Notes: a model not told the origin generated them from the letters alone. Shown: positions 7,722 through 16,057, counted from the stretch's first letter. The stretch is 16,377 nucleotides of DNA from Perlabentimonas sp041656735 (GCA_041656735.1 JBBACY010000057.1:1-16377), one strand, 5' to 3'. Translations and numbers: made by a program.

Positions 7722-8978
7722 TTATTTCCGCCTACTGTACCTTGGCGAATTTGACTTTGCTTTTGAAGCAAAAAACTCTTGCTTCCTTTTAATTTTCTCT
7801 TTCTCAAACACTTGCTTCTCCTTTGCTGTCATTGGGTTGTCTGTTTGCGGGAAAGGATTGGTTTTAATTACTTCTATTTTTTGGTCTATTAGTTTTTCAA
7901 TATCTTTTATAAACGCATTTTCTTCGGGTTCGCAAATAGATATGGAAATTCCTTCCTCACCAGCTCTACCGCCTCGACCAATTCTGTGAACATAGGTTTC
8001 AGCTATATTCGGAATATCATAATTGATAACGTATTTTAATTTATCAATATCAATACCTCTTGCTGCAATATCAGTGGCTACCAGTACCCTTACTTCTCCG
8101 TCTTTAAATTGTTGTAGGGCTTTCTGTCGTGCGTTTTGTGCCTTATCGCCATGTATGGCTGATGCATTAATTCTGTGCTTTTTTAAATTTCTAGTTATTT
8201 TATCTGCACCATGTTTTGTTCTTGAAAACAGCAATACTTGATCAATTTTACGATCTTGAAGTATGTGTATAAGCAGATCTATTTTAGTGGCTTTATTAGT
8301 ATAATACAGGTATTGCTGTATGGTGTCAGCAGTAGATGAGACAGGGCTCACATCTACTTTTATGGGATTATTCAGAATTTTTTTCGAAAGCGCAACAATC
8401 GTATCGGGCATTGTTGCTGAAAAGAATAACGACTGCCGTTTGGCAGGCAATTTGGCAATAATTTTTCGAATATCATGAATAAATCCCATGTCAAGCATAC
8501 GGTCGGCTTCGTCTAAAACAAAGTATTCAATACTATTTAGCTTAACGAAACCCTGATCCATTAGGTCGAGAAGCCTGCCGGGTGTTGCAACAAGAATATC
8601 GACTCCTCTATGAAGTGAATCGGTTTGCTGGCCTTGCCTTACGCCTCCAAAAACTACGGTGTTTTTTAATCCTGTATACTTTCCGTAGGTCGAAAAACTT
8701 TCTGCAATTTGGATGGCTAATTCGCGTGTAGGAGTTATTATAAGCGCATTTATATTGCGTGTTGTGTTACCCTGTTGGCGGTCCAGATAGAGGTGTTGCA
8801 GAATTGGAATGGCAAAAGCCGCTGTTTTACCTGTACCTGTTTGGGCGCTACCCAGCACATCATTTCTATCTATTATGAGTGGAATTGCCTTTTCCTGTAT
8901 TAATGTGGGGACAGAATAATTTTCTTCTTTTAGAGCCCTTAAAATTGGCTCAATAATGTTTAGTTCTTCAAATTTCAT
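7722..8978 (-). CDS. rhlE: DEAD-box ATP-dependent RNA helicase, RhlE-like
   Basis: The protein is 418 residues, with both RecA-like lobes complete. The Q motif is T25-L-I-Q28. Further motifs: Walker A A-Q-T-G-T-G-K-T (45-52), PTREL (83-87), TPGR (132-135), D156-E-A-D (Walker B), SAT (187-189), FSRTKHG (251-257), ATDIAARGID (301-310) and the motif VI region HRIGRGGRAG (331-340). Usual motif VI reads HRIGRTGR; here Thr is Gly, which may be tolerated because the Arg residues remain. A basic C-terminal tail (385-418) could bind RNA. Roles of the family are rRNA maturation, ribosome assembly and RNA decay. The start at 8976-8978 places the conserved F-x-x-L at residues 3-6. The gene stands alone. 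RhlE versus another DEAD subfamily is from overall resemblance only. Confidence 0.92.
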   Translation of the reverse strand: MKFEELNIIEPILRALKEENYSVPTLIQEKAIPLIIDRNDVLGSAQTGTGKTAAFAIPILQHLYLDRQQGNTTRNINALIITPTRELAIQIAESFSTYGKYTGLKNTVVFGGVRQGQQTDSLHRGVDILVATPGRLLDLMDQGFVKLNSIEYFVLDEADRMLDMGFIHDIRKIIAKLPAKRQSLFFSATMPDTIVALSKKILNNPIKVDVSPVSSTADTIQQYLYYTNKATKIDLLIHILQDRKIDQVLLFSRTKHGADKITRNLKKHRINASAIHGDKAQNARQKALQQFKDGEVRVLVATDIAARGIDIDKLKYVINYDIPNIAETYVHRIGRGGRAGEEGISISICEPEENAFIKDIEKLIDQKIEVIKTNPFPQTDNPMTAKEKQVFEKEKIKRKQEFFASKAKSNSPRYSRRK

Positions 8979-8982
8979 TGTT

Positions 8983-8990
8983 CAAATTTA
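8983..8990 (-). promoter_or_regulatory. Possible -7 element abutting the helicase start
   Basis: On the minus strand TAAATTTG fits TAnnTTTG and ends four bases before the ATG at 8976-8978. If active it would make a leaderless or nearly leaderless mRNA. No -33 partner is visible, and such a motif is easily met by chance in AT-rich sequence. Confidence 0.25.
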
Positions 8991-9150
8991 TTAACCCCAT
9001 TCTATTAAATTTAAATGAACCCAAATGGGATTATATGTTATAAAGGTTCAAAGGTAATGTATTAGCAATGAATGCATACTATTAGTTGCATATATATGCG
9101 GTGTAACCTAAGGTACTAAAGGTCTGTTGATTTTAACAGCTTAACCAACC

Positions 9151-9924
9151 TTATACGTTTAGTATTTGGTTAATTAGTTCGAATGATTTGGTTAATATAT
9201 ATTCTGGATTCTCTTTATGCGGCGTATGTTTAACATTAGGTAACACCAGCTTAGTGGTTCGTCCATTTATCTGATTTACAATTTGTTCTACTTGGTATAA
9301 TGTTGCATATTCGTCATTCTCGCCTTGTATTATTAGCGAATTACATTGAATTTTTGGTAAGAATGCTTCAATATTCCAAGTTCTAAATTCGTCCGAGGTC
9401 CATGTTGAAGCCCAAGCCCAAAACATTGCCTCTGTTTTATCGCCATGGTACTTTTCTAACTTTGCCTTCAGGTCTGTTGTGTGGTAAAGTTCAACGGCTT
9501 CTTTAATCCCAAGTATTGTTTCGTTTTCAACAAAAATATGTGCCCCTTCGGTTATAATCCCTTTAATTCTGGTTGGGTATTTTCCGCCTGCAATTAATGC
9601 AATTGAGCCACCATCACTGTGTCCGAATAGAATTGCATTGTCAATTTGGAAGGAATCCAATAGCTCGATTAAGAAGTCGGCTTCCTTTTCCAAATAGCTA
9701 TTTGTTCGTTTTGTTTCTGTAAACGAGCACGATTTGCCATATCCTTGTCGGTCGTATACCAAAACATTGCATTTTGCCAATCTTCCTAATTTTTCGGGGA
9801 AGTCACGCCACAGTTCTATACAGCCCCATGAGTCGTGTAAAAAAACTATTGTTGGTCTGTTAGGATAATTGTTAAGATGAAGAGTTGCTATGTTGTTAAG
9901 CGAAATACTTGTTTCTGATGCCAT
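9151..9924 (-). CDS. Alpha/beta hydrolase
   Basis: A 257-residue soluble protein of the alpha/beta-hydrolase fold, with no signal peptide. The nucleophile elbow is G101-H-S103-D-G-G. The oxyanion strand is FLHDSWG (28-34). The acid is likely D204 (GENDEYA), and the base is H233 in V-K-H-T-P-H-K-E-N-P, the common C-terminal signature of esterases and C-C hydrolases of this superfamily. The cap region (about 130-185) is rich in Trp and charged residues. Substrate cannot be read from the sequence. ATG at 9922-9924; a -7-like element lies 107 bases upstream. It is separated by 316 bases from the upstream radical SAM gene, so it is probably a single transcription unit. Confidence 0.92.
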   Translation of the reverse strand: MASETSISLNNIATLHLNNYPNRPTIVFLHDSWGCIELWRDFPEKLGRLAKCNVLVYDRQGYGKSCSFTETKRTNSYLEKEADFLIELLDSFQIDNAILFGHSDGGSIALIAGGKYPTRIKGIITEGAHIFVENETILGIKEAVELYHTTDLKAKLEKYHGDKTEAMFWAWASTWTSDEFRTWNIEAFLPKIQCNSLIIQGENDEYATLYQVEQIVNQINGRTTKLVLPNVKHTPHKENPEYILTKSFELINQILNV

Positions 9925-10030
9925 ACGAAATGTTTCTGTAGAATGATTGTCAACAATTCTGTGTGCGAAAGGTTGAGGGGTAGGGGGCGGTTTTACTAAA
10001 TCTTGGTCATTAATCTTTTGTTTCGGTCGT

Positions 10031-10038
10031 CAAAGATA
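10031..10038 (-). promoter_or_regulatory. Candidate -7 element of the hydrolase gene
   Basis: Minus strand TATCTTTG is an exact TAnnTTTG match, implying a leader of about 100 bases. The same octamer stands before the radical SAM gene (12462-12469). No clear -33 box. Confidence 0.45.
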
Positions 10039-10151
10039 GCGATAAAATGGTGAAATAAATTTTTAGCGCTATTTTTCGCTCGTTCCTTACTTTTTTGCTT
10101 TTTTTATGGTCTCTGAAAAATAGCAGCATACGAAGTTGATTAGTAGTCATA

Positions 10152-10224
10152 CTTCGGCTACGCTCAGTATAACAAAGGCTAGTAGGGCTAGGTTATTCTA
10201 AAATTACTCTGAGCGGAGCCAAAG
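10152..10224 (-). terminator. Imperfect inverted repeat after the radical SAM gene
   Basis: CTTCGGCTACGCTCAG (10152-10167) and CTGAGCGGAGCCAAAG (10209-10224) are inverted copies with two mismatches over 16 bases, separated by 41 bases. The position, 17 bases past the stop codon, suggests a transcript end, but the loop is long and there is no T-run. The arm words look like a dispersed repeat. Confidence 0.45.
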
Positions 10225-10240
10225 AATGATTAAAAAGCGC

Positions 10241-12436
10241 CTAAACAACCAGTAAGCCAAAGTCTCTTAATTTCTGAATTGGTTTAGAGTACCAAAATAA
10301 TTCAAAGCCCTCAAAATGGGTTTCAAAATCGGCTTTAAGTTGTTCGTAGCTAAACAGTTCATCGCAACGTGGCGAAAGATTTGGCAAAATGTTTAGTAGC
10401 CATTCGCCTTGGTCTTTTTCAACACTTATTTGAAATGAATTGCTCTTATGATGAAAAGTTAACTGAAGGGTTTTCAAACTTTTACCTTTCTTCGTTTTAG
10501 ATTGCTCGCTCACGAGAGGCATTCCGCCAAGCCAAACAACTTTAGAACTGGCTTGTATACTAAAAAAGGGATCCGTTGACAAGCAGGTTCGAATGTAGTT
10601 GTTTCTTATTTTGGTCTGCGGAATTTTAAATTCAAACCAATCTTGAAGCGGCAATTCAAAGCCAAGTCCAAGCATAAAATTAAAGAGCGACTTTTTTAAG
10701 CCAAAGCTGAATTGGCTGTGGTTAATGCCCGTTTGGTCAGTAAAATTTATGTCATTGTTGGCAAAAGTAATATCTTTTAAAATAGGGGTAATGCCATATT
10801 TTGCCGGATTCAAACCCACTAAACTATGCGCTGTTAGCGCAAACTGATGCCAAAAGGCCGATTGTACAATTCCCTCTTCAAAAAGTTGGCGCACCATCTC
10901 CAAGCTGTCAACCGTTTCCTGAACGGTTTGGGATGGGAAACCGTACATTAAATAGGAGTGCACCATAATATTGGCCTTAGTGAAATTTCGGGTTACGCGA
11001 GCCACCTGCTCAACGGTTACACCCTTATCAATTAGTGCCAACAGCCTATCCGATGCCACTTCGAGCCCTCCAGAAACCGCAATACAACCCGATGCTTTTA
11101 ACAAGTAACAAAGGTCCTGAGTGAAGTTTTTTTCGAATCGAACATTAGCCCACCAGGTAAGGATGAGTTTTCGTTTCAAAATTTCCAGAGCCAAAGCCTT
11201 CATCAAGGCTGGCGGTGCAGCTTCATCAACAAAATGAAAACCTGTTTCGCCAGTTTGAGTAATTAATGTTTCCATACGGTCGACCAGGATTTTGGCGTCA
11301 ATGGGTTCATAATGACCAATATAGTCAAGTGAAACATCGCAGAAGGTGCATTTTTTCCAGTAACAGCCATGCGCCATTGTGAGTTTATTCCAACGCCCAT
11401 CAATCCAAAGGCTGTGCATAGGATTAGCAATTTCAATTACCGAAATATACTCATCCAACCTTAAATCGGAATAATCGGGTGTGCCAAGCTCCGCCTGCTT
11501 AAAATCTGGTTTAGAAGAGTTATTCTTATAAACAACTTCCCCATTTTCTAAAAGAAGTGTACGCTTAAAAGAGCCACTTGCAAGGTCTTCGCCAGCAAAA
11601 ACGTGTTGCGCCAACAGCTCAATGGGCTGTTCGCCATCATCTAAAGTGATGTAATCGAAAAACTCGAAAACCCTCACATCCTTCAGATCACGCAATTCGG
11701 TATTGGGAAAGCCACCGCCCATAGCCACCTTAATATGTGGATACTTGGTTTTAATATATTGAGCACATCTAAATGCGCTGTACAAATTGCCCGGAAAGGG
11801 AACCGAAAAACAGACCAATTTGGGCTGCACAGCCATTAGCCGCTTATGTAGAATTTGTAGGGTAATTGCATCAATATACTTGCTGTCGGTTTGCAGGTAG
11901 TTATATAATTCATCAAAGGAATTGGCGCTTCGGCCCAAACGCTCGGCATACCTAATAAAGCCAAAGTTCTCGTCGACACATTCTACAATAAAATCCGATA
12001 AATCTTCGAGATATAAGGTGGCCAGATGTTTTGCCTTATCCTGAATTCCCATAGAACCAAATGCCCAATCCAAATCATCAATGCTTTCAAAGCGTGAGGC
12101 TTCTGGTAAAAAACTCCTAGTGCAAATCTGACGGGCAAGGGTTGGGTTTTTACCTTGTAGGAACTGAATAACGCCATCTAAAACGAGTAAGTAATCATCT
12201 CTTAGGGCATAAATTCGTTGGCAATTTGCCGAGGTTATCCTGTTGCTTTGGTAGGCCTGTTCAAATATATACTCAAAACCTTTTTTTGTAAACAGCTCAA
12301 GAATAACCTCAATGCCCAAATCCACTTGATGGGCACTAATGTTTTGGGTATTCAAAAACCCCTTTAAGTAGGCTGTTGCAGGATAGGGCGTGTTTAGCTG
12401 CGTAAAGGGCGGGGTAATAAGTAAAAGGTCTTTCAA
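10241..12436 (-). CDS. B12-binding/radical SAM protein with CX4CX2C motif and TTG start
   Basis: A 731-residue protein. It opens with KDLLLITPPF..PYPATAYLKGFL, typical of the cobalamin-binding N-domain of B12-radical SAM proteins, continues with a Rossmann-like segment (about 205-275, GGGFPNTE), and then the radical SAM core from about 350. The cluster cysteines are C358, C363 and C366, spaced CX4CX2C in place of the usual CX3CX2C; the DNA confirms TGT-TAC-TGG-AAA-AAA-TGC-ACC-TTC-TGC. FVDEAAPP (402-409) and GGLEV (456-460) follow as core strands. The start is TTG (12434-12436): an in-frame TGA lies four codons upstream and the next Met is residue 201, so ATG initiation would delete the conserved N-terminus. 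Substrate unknown; related proteins methylate or rearrange unactivated carbons. A TAnnTTTG element lies 26 bases upstream. Confidence 0.9.
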   Translation of the reverse strand: MKDLLLITPPFTQLNTPYPATAYLKGFLNTQNISAHQVDLGIEVILELFTKKGFEYIFEQAYQSNRITSANCQRIYALRDDYLLVLDGVIQFLQGKNPTLARQICTRSFLPEASRFESIDDLDWAFGSMGIQDKAKHLATLYLEDLSDFIVECVDENFGFIRYAERLGRSANSFDELYNYLQTDSKYIDAITLQILHKRLMAVQPKLVCFSVPFPGNLYSAFRCAQYIKTKYPHIKVAMGGGFPNTELRDLKDVRVFEFFDYITLDDGEQPIELLAQHVFAGEDLASGSFKRTLLLENGEVVYKNNSSKPDFKQAELGTPDYSDLRLDEYISVIEIANPMHSLWIDGRWNKLTMAHGCYWKKCTFCDVSLDYIGHYEPIDAKILVDRMETLITQTGETGFHFVDEAAPPALMKALALEILKRKLILTWWANVRFEKNFTQDLCYLLKASGCIAVSGGLEVASDRLLALIDKGVTVEQVARVTRNFTKANIMVHSYLMYGFPSQTVQETVDSLEMVRQLFEEGIVQSAFWHQFALTAHSLVGLNPAKYGITPILKDITFANNDINFTDQTGINHSQFSFGLKKSLFNFMLGLGFELPLQDWFEFKIPQTKIRNNYIRTCLSTDPFFSIQASSKVVWLGGMPLVSEQSKTKKGKSLKTLQLTFHHKSNSFQISVEKDQGEWLLNILPNLSPRCDELFSYEQLKADFETHFEGFELFWYSKPIQKLRDFGLLVV

Positions 12437-12461
12437 AATCGGCTTTCAATGTTCAATGCAT

Positions 12462-12469
12462 CAAAGATA
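12462..12469 (-). promoter_or_regulatory. Candidate -7 element of the radical SAM gene
   Basis: Minus strand TATCTTTG is an exact TAnnTTTG match. It ends 25 bases before the TTG start, giving a leader of about 20 bases, and so supports that start. No -33 box is clear. Confidence 0.5.
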
Positions 12470-12720
12470 GTGGAATTAATAGCTGTCTGCCTGTTCGGGT
12501 AGATATTTGTTTTAAAAATCTACTAAAATTCATTCGAGATTTATTTATATTCTTCATTATTGTTTATTCCATCCAGATTTAGACCATAGAATTAATTGAA
12601 TTGTACTTTCCCTTGCTTTAGGTTTTATGCACGAATTGCAATTAATTTACCCCTTTTTACTAAAACACAATATCTACAATATAAAAGTGATGCTTATTTT
12701 TATTAGTTTTCAGAATATAT

Positions 12721-12752
12721 TTTGTTTAACAAGTTTTTATATCCTATTTTTA
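12721..12752 (+). promoter_or_regulatory. Candidate promoter of the chemoreceptor gene
   Basis: TTTG (12721-12724) and TATTTTTA (12745-12752) are 20 bases apart, close to the Bacteroidota -33/-7 arrangement, with one mismatch at the last -7 base. The leader would be about 60 bases. Confidence 0.4.
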
Positions 12753-12819
12753 TTGTATTTCTAAACGGATACTATCCCTTTAATTATGTGACATAAATAC
12801 TCAAAAAAAAAACAATATT

Positions 12820-13938
12820 ATGCATCCATTAATTAAAGCTATTCTTTTAGCAATTGGCATAGTAATACCTGTAATGTTTATTGCTTTGCGCTTGCTATTT
12901 AAAAATTCAGTACTGTTTAAAATCAGCCTAATTTGGGGAACCAACCTCCTACTTATTATGGTGATCACAAGACTTTCTGCCGCGTTTCCTGAGCATTTTT
13001 CGCAGTATTTAGCCATGCTTATTGACATTATTGTTACATTTTCTTGTTTTTATATAGTAGCTCATATCATAAAAAAGCCCTTGCACGATTCAATTAGTAG
13101 CGTTACTAAACTTTCAGAAGGGGAGTTGAATTTAAAACTATCTTCGGAGTTGCTTAATCGCAAAGATGAACTTGGCACGCTGGGAAAAGCGATAAAAAAA
13201 TTAGTAAACACACTAAACCAGGTAGTTGAAAATTTGCAAAGTGGATCTGAAGATATTAGCGTTGCAAGTACACAGCTAATGGACAATTCAAATAAACTGG
13301 CTGAAGGTGCTAACGAACAAGCCTCGTCTACCGAGGAAGTGTCGGCAACAATGGAGCAAATAAATGCTAACATTGAACAGAATACTGAAAACGCCCTAAA
13401 TGGGAATAAGATTATTAAAGGGACTCAGAAAAAAATGATTTTGGTAAAAGATGCTTCGGATAACAGTTTATTGGCAAGCAGAACTATTGCTGAAAAAATT
13501 ACTGTAATTAATGAGATTTCGCAGCAAACCAATATGTTGGCACTAAATGCAGCCGTAGAGGCTGCTCGTGCAGGTGAGTATGGAAGAGGGTTTGCTGTAG
13601 TTGCAGCCGAAGTTAAAAAATTAGCAGAACGAAGTAAGGTTAGTTCCGATGAAATTGATACACTATCAAAAGATAGCGTATTATTAAGCGAAAAAACTGA
13701 GCATTTATTTAATGAACTTGCATCGGAATTGGAAAAAGCAGTTATAGTAATGGATGAGATTGCTTCAGCGAGTAATGAGCAAAAAACAGGCGCGGGTGAA
13801 GTAAATAATGCTCTTTCGGGTTTAAGCCAAGTAACGCAACAGACTGGCAATGCAGCACAAGATTTGAATGAAAATGCCGTATCGTTATCGGGACTTGCTG
13901 AAAATTTGCGCGAAATAATTGCATATTTTAAAGTGTAA
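12820..13938 (+). CDS. Methyl-accepting chemotaxis protein without a sensor domain
   Basis: 372 residues, starting at the ATG that begins MHPLIK. Three hydrophobic segments (about 5-26, 35-52 and 63-84) are joined by short loops, so there is no room for a periplasmic or PAS ligand domain. A HAMP-like linker follows (about 85-137, KKPL...ELGTLGKAIKKL), then a long coiled-coil signalling domain. Adaptation-site candidates are E172-E173 and neighbouring E/Q residues. The hairpin tip is intact: NEISQQTNMLALNAAVEAAR (231-250) then AGEYGRGFAVVAAEV. No CheR-binding pentapeptide at the C-terminus (AYFKV). It should pass signals to CheA/CheW, perhaps sensing membrane state, or acting with another receptor. 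No che gene is in the window. Strong terminator downstream. Confidence 0.93.
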   Translation: MHPLIKAILLAIGIVIPVMFIALRLLFKNSVLFKISLIWGTNLLLIMVITRLSAAFPEHFSQYLAMLIDIIVTFSCFYIVAHIIKKPLHDSISSVTKLSEGELNLKLSSELLNRKDELGTLGKAIKKLVNTLNQVVENLQSGSEDISVASTQLMDNSNKLAEGANEQASSTEEVSATMEQINANIEQNTENALNGNKIIKGTQKKMILVKDASDNSLLASRTIAEKITVINEISQQTNMLALNAAVEAARAGEYGRGFAVVAAEVKKLAERSKVSSDEIDTLSKDSVLLSEKTEHLFNELASELEKAVIVMDEIASASNEQKTGAGEVNNALSGLSQVTQQTGNAAQDLNENAVSLSGLAENLREIIAYFKV

Positions 13939-13982
13939 TTTCAGAGAAATTTCCCAGATATAATATATATATAGAATATTGA

Positions 13983-14018
13983 TATAAAGGGTGAATCTGA
14001 AAAGATTCACCCTTTATA
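13983..14018 (+). terminator. Perfect 16-bp stem terminator after the chemoreceptor gene
   Basis: Bases 13983-13998 pair without mismatch with 14003-14018 around a GAAA tetraloop. The core is AAAGGGTGAATC, followed by CTTTTAAT. GAAA is a GNRA loop, which adds stability. It could also act on minus-strand transcripts of the gene ending at 14102. Confidence 0.9.
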
Positions 14019-14101
14019 CTTTTAATCGATAAAAAGCCATGATAAATCATTTTCGCCATTAGTTTACATACATTATTCTTTTAGTATGCTAATATCAAGA
14101 C

Positions 14102-15206
14102 CTATATTAAATTCAAGAACATTTTAATTTCCTCAACAGTATTAAAGAAATTCGGACTAACCCTAATATTCTCACCCTGTAATGTAACCAAAACTCTTTC
14201 GTTAGTAAGTTGTTTGTAGAGCGTTTTAGTAGTTTCAAATACGCCTGTATTAAAATGCACAATCGCCGTTCTCTCTTCCCGTTTTTTTGTTGGTGTTACT
14301 ATTTGATATCCCTTCTCACGAAGTCCATCAATCAGCAGGTCTGTACTTTCTAGGTTTCTCTCGTAAATATTTTTGATGCCAACATCAAGAAGCAATTCGA
14401 GCCCAGCTGTCCAAGCATCGAAGAGAGAATAGGCAATTGTGCCGGTTTCAAATCTTCGAGAATCATTGTAATAAGAAAGTTTATCAAATTGGTTGTCAGC
14501 GGCAAACATTCCGGGCAGTACTGGATTAATCATTTCCACCACCCTCCTGCTAACATATAGGTATCCAGTTCCATATAATCCGAGTAACCATTTAAAGCCA
14601 CAGCCTGCCATTACATCAATCTGGTCCTGCTCAACATTAAATAGGAATCATACCAGCTGCCTGTGCCGCATCTACCAAAAACAGGGCACCTTTTGCGTGC
14701 GCAATTTTTCCAATTGCTGCCAAATCTGGCCTAAAACCACTGTTGAACCTCACCGCAGCAATTGCCACAATGCGTGTTTTATGGTCAACCAGTTTTTCTA
14801 TGGTTTCGGGGTCAATGCTATTATCTTCACTGAGTTTTGCAAATCGAACCTCAACCCCTTTCTTTTCAAGCTGCAACCAGGGGAAGGAGTTATTCCAGTG
14901 CTCGCGCTCAGGAACTACAACATTATCGCCTTCTTTTAAATTAATGCCTTGCGCCACAATGCTTATACCAATGCCGGTGCTTGTTACTAAAGCATATTCG
15001 TTTGGCGAACCTCCCAATAGTTTTGAGAGTAAAATACGTGTATTATCACGATTAAAGGCTTTTTTGCCAACTGGGTTCAGTTCTGTTTTTAAATGAGACT
15101 GAAGCCTGTCATATACCAATGTATTTAGAGGCGATTGTGAGGCACTATTAAGGTATACGGCTTCTTTTATGACAGGGAATAGCGTTCGAATTTGCTCTAT
15201 ATTCAT
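14102..15206 (-). pseudogene. Class V aminotransferase (PLP-dependent), interrupted by a +1 frameshift
   Basis: Two frames read as one 367-residue fold-type I enzyme if one T is removed at about 14639-14641 (minus strand CCT-ATT-TAA). The first part (189 residues, start 15206) has the phosphate-binding S75-T-G-I-G-I-S, H103 in the usual ring-stacking region, and D179-A-A-Q182 that contacts the PLP nitrogen. It stops at TAA 14637. The second frame continues NVEQDQIDVMAGCGFKW, with the Schiff-base lysine at K205 of the joined product, then RFETGT and a normal C-terminal domain to 14102. Length suits isopenicillin-N epimerase or cysteine-desulfurase-like enzymes; substrate unknown. The joined protein lacks nothing obvious, so the break is recent, a sequence error, or recoded. 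As separate pieces neither would be active. A cupin gene lies 85 bases upstream. Confidence 0.85.
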
Positions 15207-15291
15207 ATGAATGGTCTATTTAAAAGCAACTCTAGGGCGAGTCGTTAACTGCTTTATTGTTAGCGTTTTGCGTGTTTGTAATCGAAGTTTT

Positions 15292-15552
15292 TTAATCTGT
15301 AACCGGAATTAAGAAAGATGTTACCCACATTTCAGAATCAGAACGTAAGGCGTGCATTACATTCTCTTTTACTAAAAAAACGCTACCTACTGTCATTTCT
15401 TTCTCTTCATTCTCTAATACGCCAAAACCGCTGCCTTTAATGCAGTAGAATATTTCATCAAATTTCTGATGTTTATGTAATGCTACGTTTTTATCAGATT
15501 TTATTTGGTAGACGTTTGTCTTAATCTTTGATTTTAACAATTCCTTATCCAT
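15292..15552 (-). CDS. Small single-domain cupin
   Basis: An 86-residue protein forming one cupin barrel. Motif 1 is A-L-H26-K-H28-Q-K-F-D-E33-I-F-Y, with G40 closing it; motif 2 is G56-S-V-F-L-V...H67-A-L. H26, H28, E33 and H67 are the usual metal ligands, so a metal site is likely. No signal peptide or DNA-binding domain. Cupins this small act as isomerases, dioxygenases or binding proteins; the sequence does not say which. The ATG at 15550-15552 is the only sensible start. The gene precedes the aminotransferase gene on the same strand with an 85-base gap, so co-transcription is possible; no terminator is visible between them. Confidence 0.9.
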   Translation of the reverse strand: MDKELLKSKIKTNVYQIKSDKNVALHKHQKFDEIFYCIKGSGFGVLENEEKEMTVGSVFLVKENVMHALRSDSEMWVTSFLIPVTD

Positions 15553-15725
15553 ATCTTACTTCTAATTTAATAATTTATTGAATTTGTTAGCTGAATATAT
15601 GACCTAATTTTTCGCCTAAAGTTTAAGGAATTTTGATTGTTTTAAGCAAAATAATCAATGAAAGTATATCAATTTTTAAGTTTCTGGTAACTAGCCATAG
15701 CCCTTAATGTATGTTGTGCCAGTAA

Positions 15726-15980
15726 TTAATGCCTCCTTTTGTATAGATGTACAGGAATTGCAATAGTAGCAGTAAATATCAGTATGTATAGCCACAAATA
15801 GTTTTTTTTGGACTCCATCTTAATGTAATCGACAATGCATATTATCCAAGGTACTGTAATTAAAATGGCTGCAGCATAAAGTAGGGTAATGTCCGTATCC
15901 TGATGGGTGAGTTTTAATATTAAAGCGGCTAAACCTAATAGGTATAAAATCCAAGCAATTATCCTTGTGCTTTTTTTCAT
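15726..15980 (-). CDS. Small three-helix membrane protein
   Basis: 84 residues from the ATG at 15978-15980 (MKKSTR). Hydrophobic segments at about 7-24, 31-53 and 60-78 are separated by short polar loops (LTHQDTD, KMESKKN), and the C-terminus is basic (KRRH). I do not recognise the family; the pattern resembles small inner-membrane proteins of unknown function. A longer frame runs back to 16091, but its extra 37 residues come from the promoter and the hairpin repeat, are rich in Arg/Ser and lack similarity to a signal peptide, so I reject that start. A -7-like motif upstream supports the shorter form. Confidence 0.65.
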   Translation of the reverse strand: MKKSTRIIAWILYLLGLAALILKLTHQDTDITLLYAAAILITVPWIICIVDYIKMESKKNYLWLYILIFTATIAIPVHLYKRRH

Positions 15981-16033
15981 AGTTATATATTTGATTGTAG
16001 GTTGATTTGTTTTTATAAAACTGCAACGGTTTA

Positions 16034-16041
16034 CAAAGCTA
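16034..16041 (-). promoter_or_regulatory. Candidate -7 element of the small membrane protein gene
   Basis: Minus strand TAGCTTTG is an exact TAnnTTTG match, 53 bases before the ATG at 15980. It lies inside the longer open frame, which argues against the upstream start. No -33 box is clear. Confidence 0.45.
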
Positions 16042-16057
16042 ATATTTTTTTTGAATT

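Larger units (their letters stand above)
9925..10240. other. Intergenic region, hydrolase promoter side and radical SAM 3' side
   Basis: 316 bases with no gene. It holds a minus-strand -7 candidate (10031-10038) and the imperfect inverted repeat at 10152-10224, both listed. The stretch 10040-10140 is AT-rich without recognisable structure. Confidence 0.45.
12437..12819. other. Divergent promoter region, radical SAM and chemoreceptor
   Basis: 383 bases, AT-rich, with divergent genes at each end. Candidate promoters at 12462-12469 (minus) and 12721-12752 (plus) are listed. I see no conserved RNA fold or gene between them. Confidence 0.5.

Noticed and set aside
3372..8978. Defence island of the DISARM kind (SNF2 plus PLD plus helicase)
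   Set aside because: The SNF2 protein is the SWIM type, there is no DUF1998 protein, DrmA helicase or methyltransferase, the PLD piece is broken, and the DEAD protein is an RNA helicase.
9089..9100. GCATATATATGC palindrome as an operator
   Set aside because: It is downstream of the hydrolase gene, single-copy in the window, and expected by chance in AT-rich sequence.
13062..13924. Minus-strand frames opposite the chemoreceptor gene
   Set aside because: Shadows of the plus-strand coiled-coil gene; low-complexity Ser/Leu content and no domain.
14493..15096. Plus-strand frames opposite the aminotransferase gene
   Set aside because: They are antisense shadows; the minus frames carry the conserved PLP motifs.
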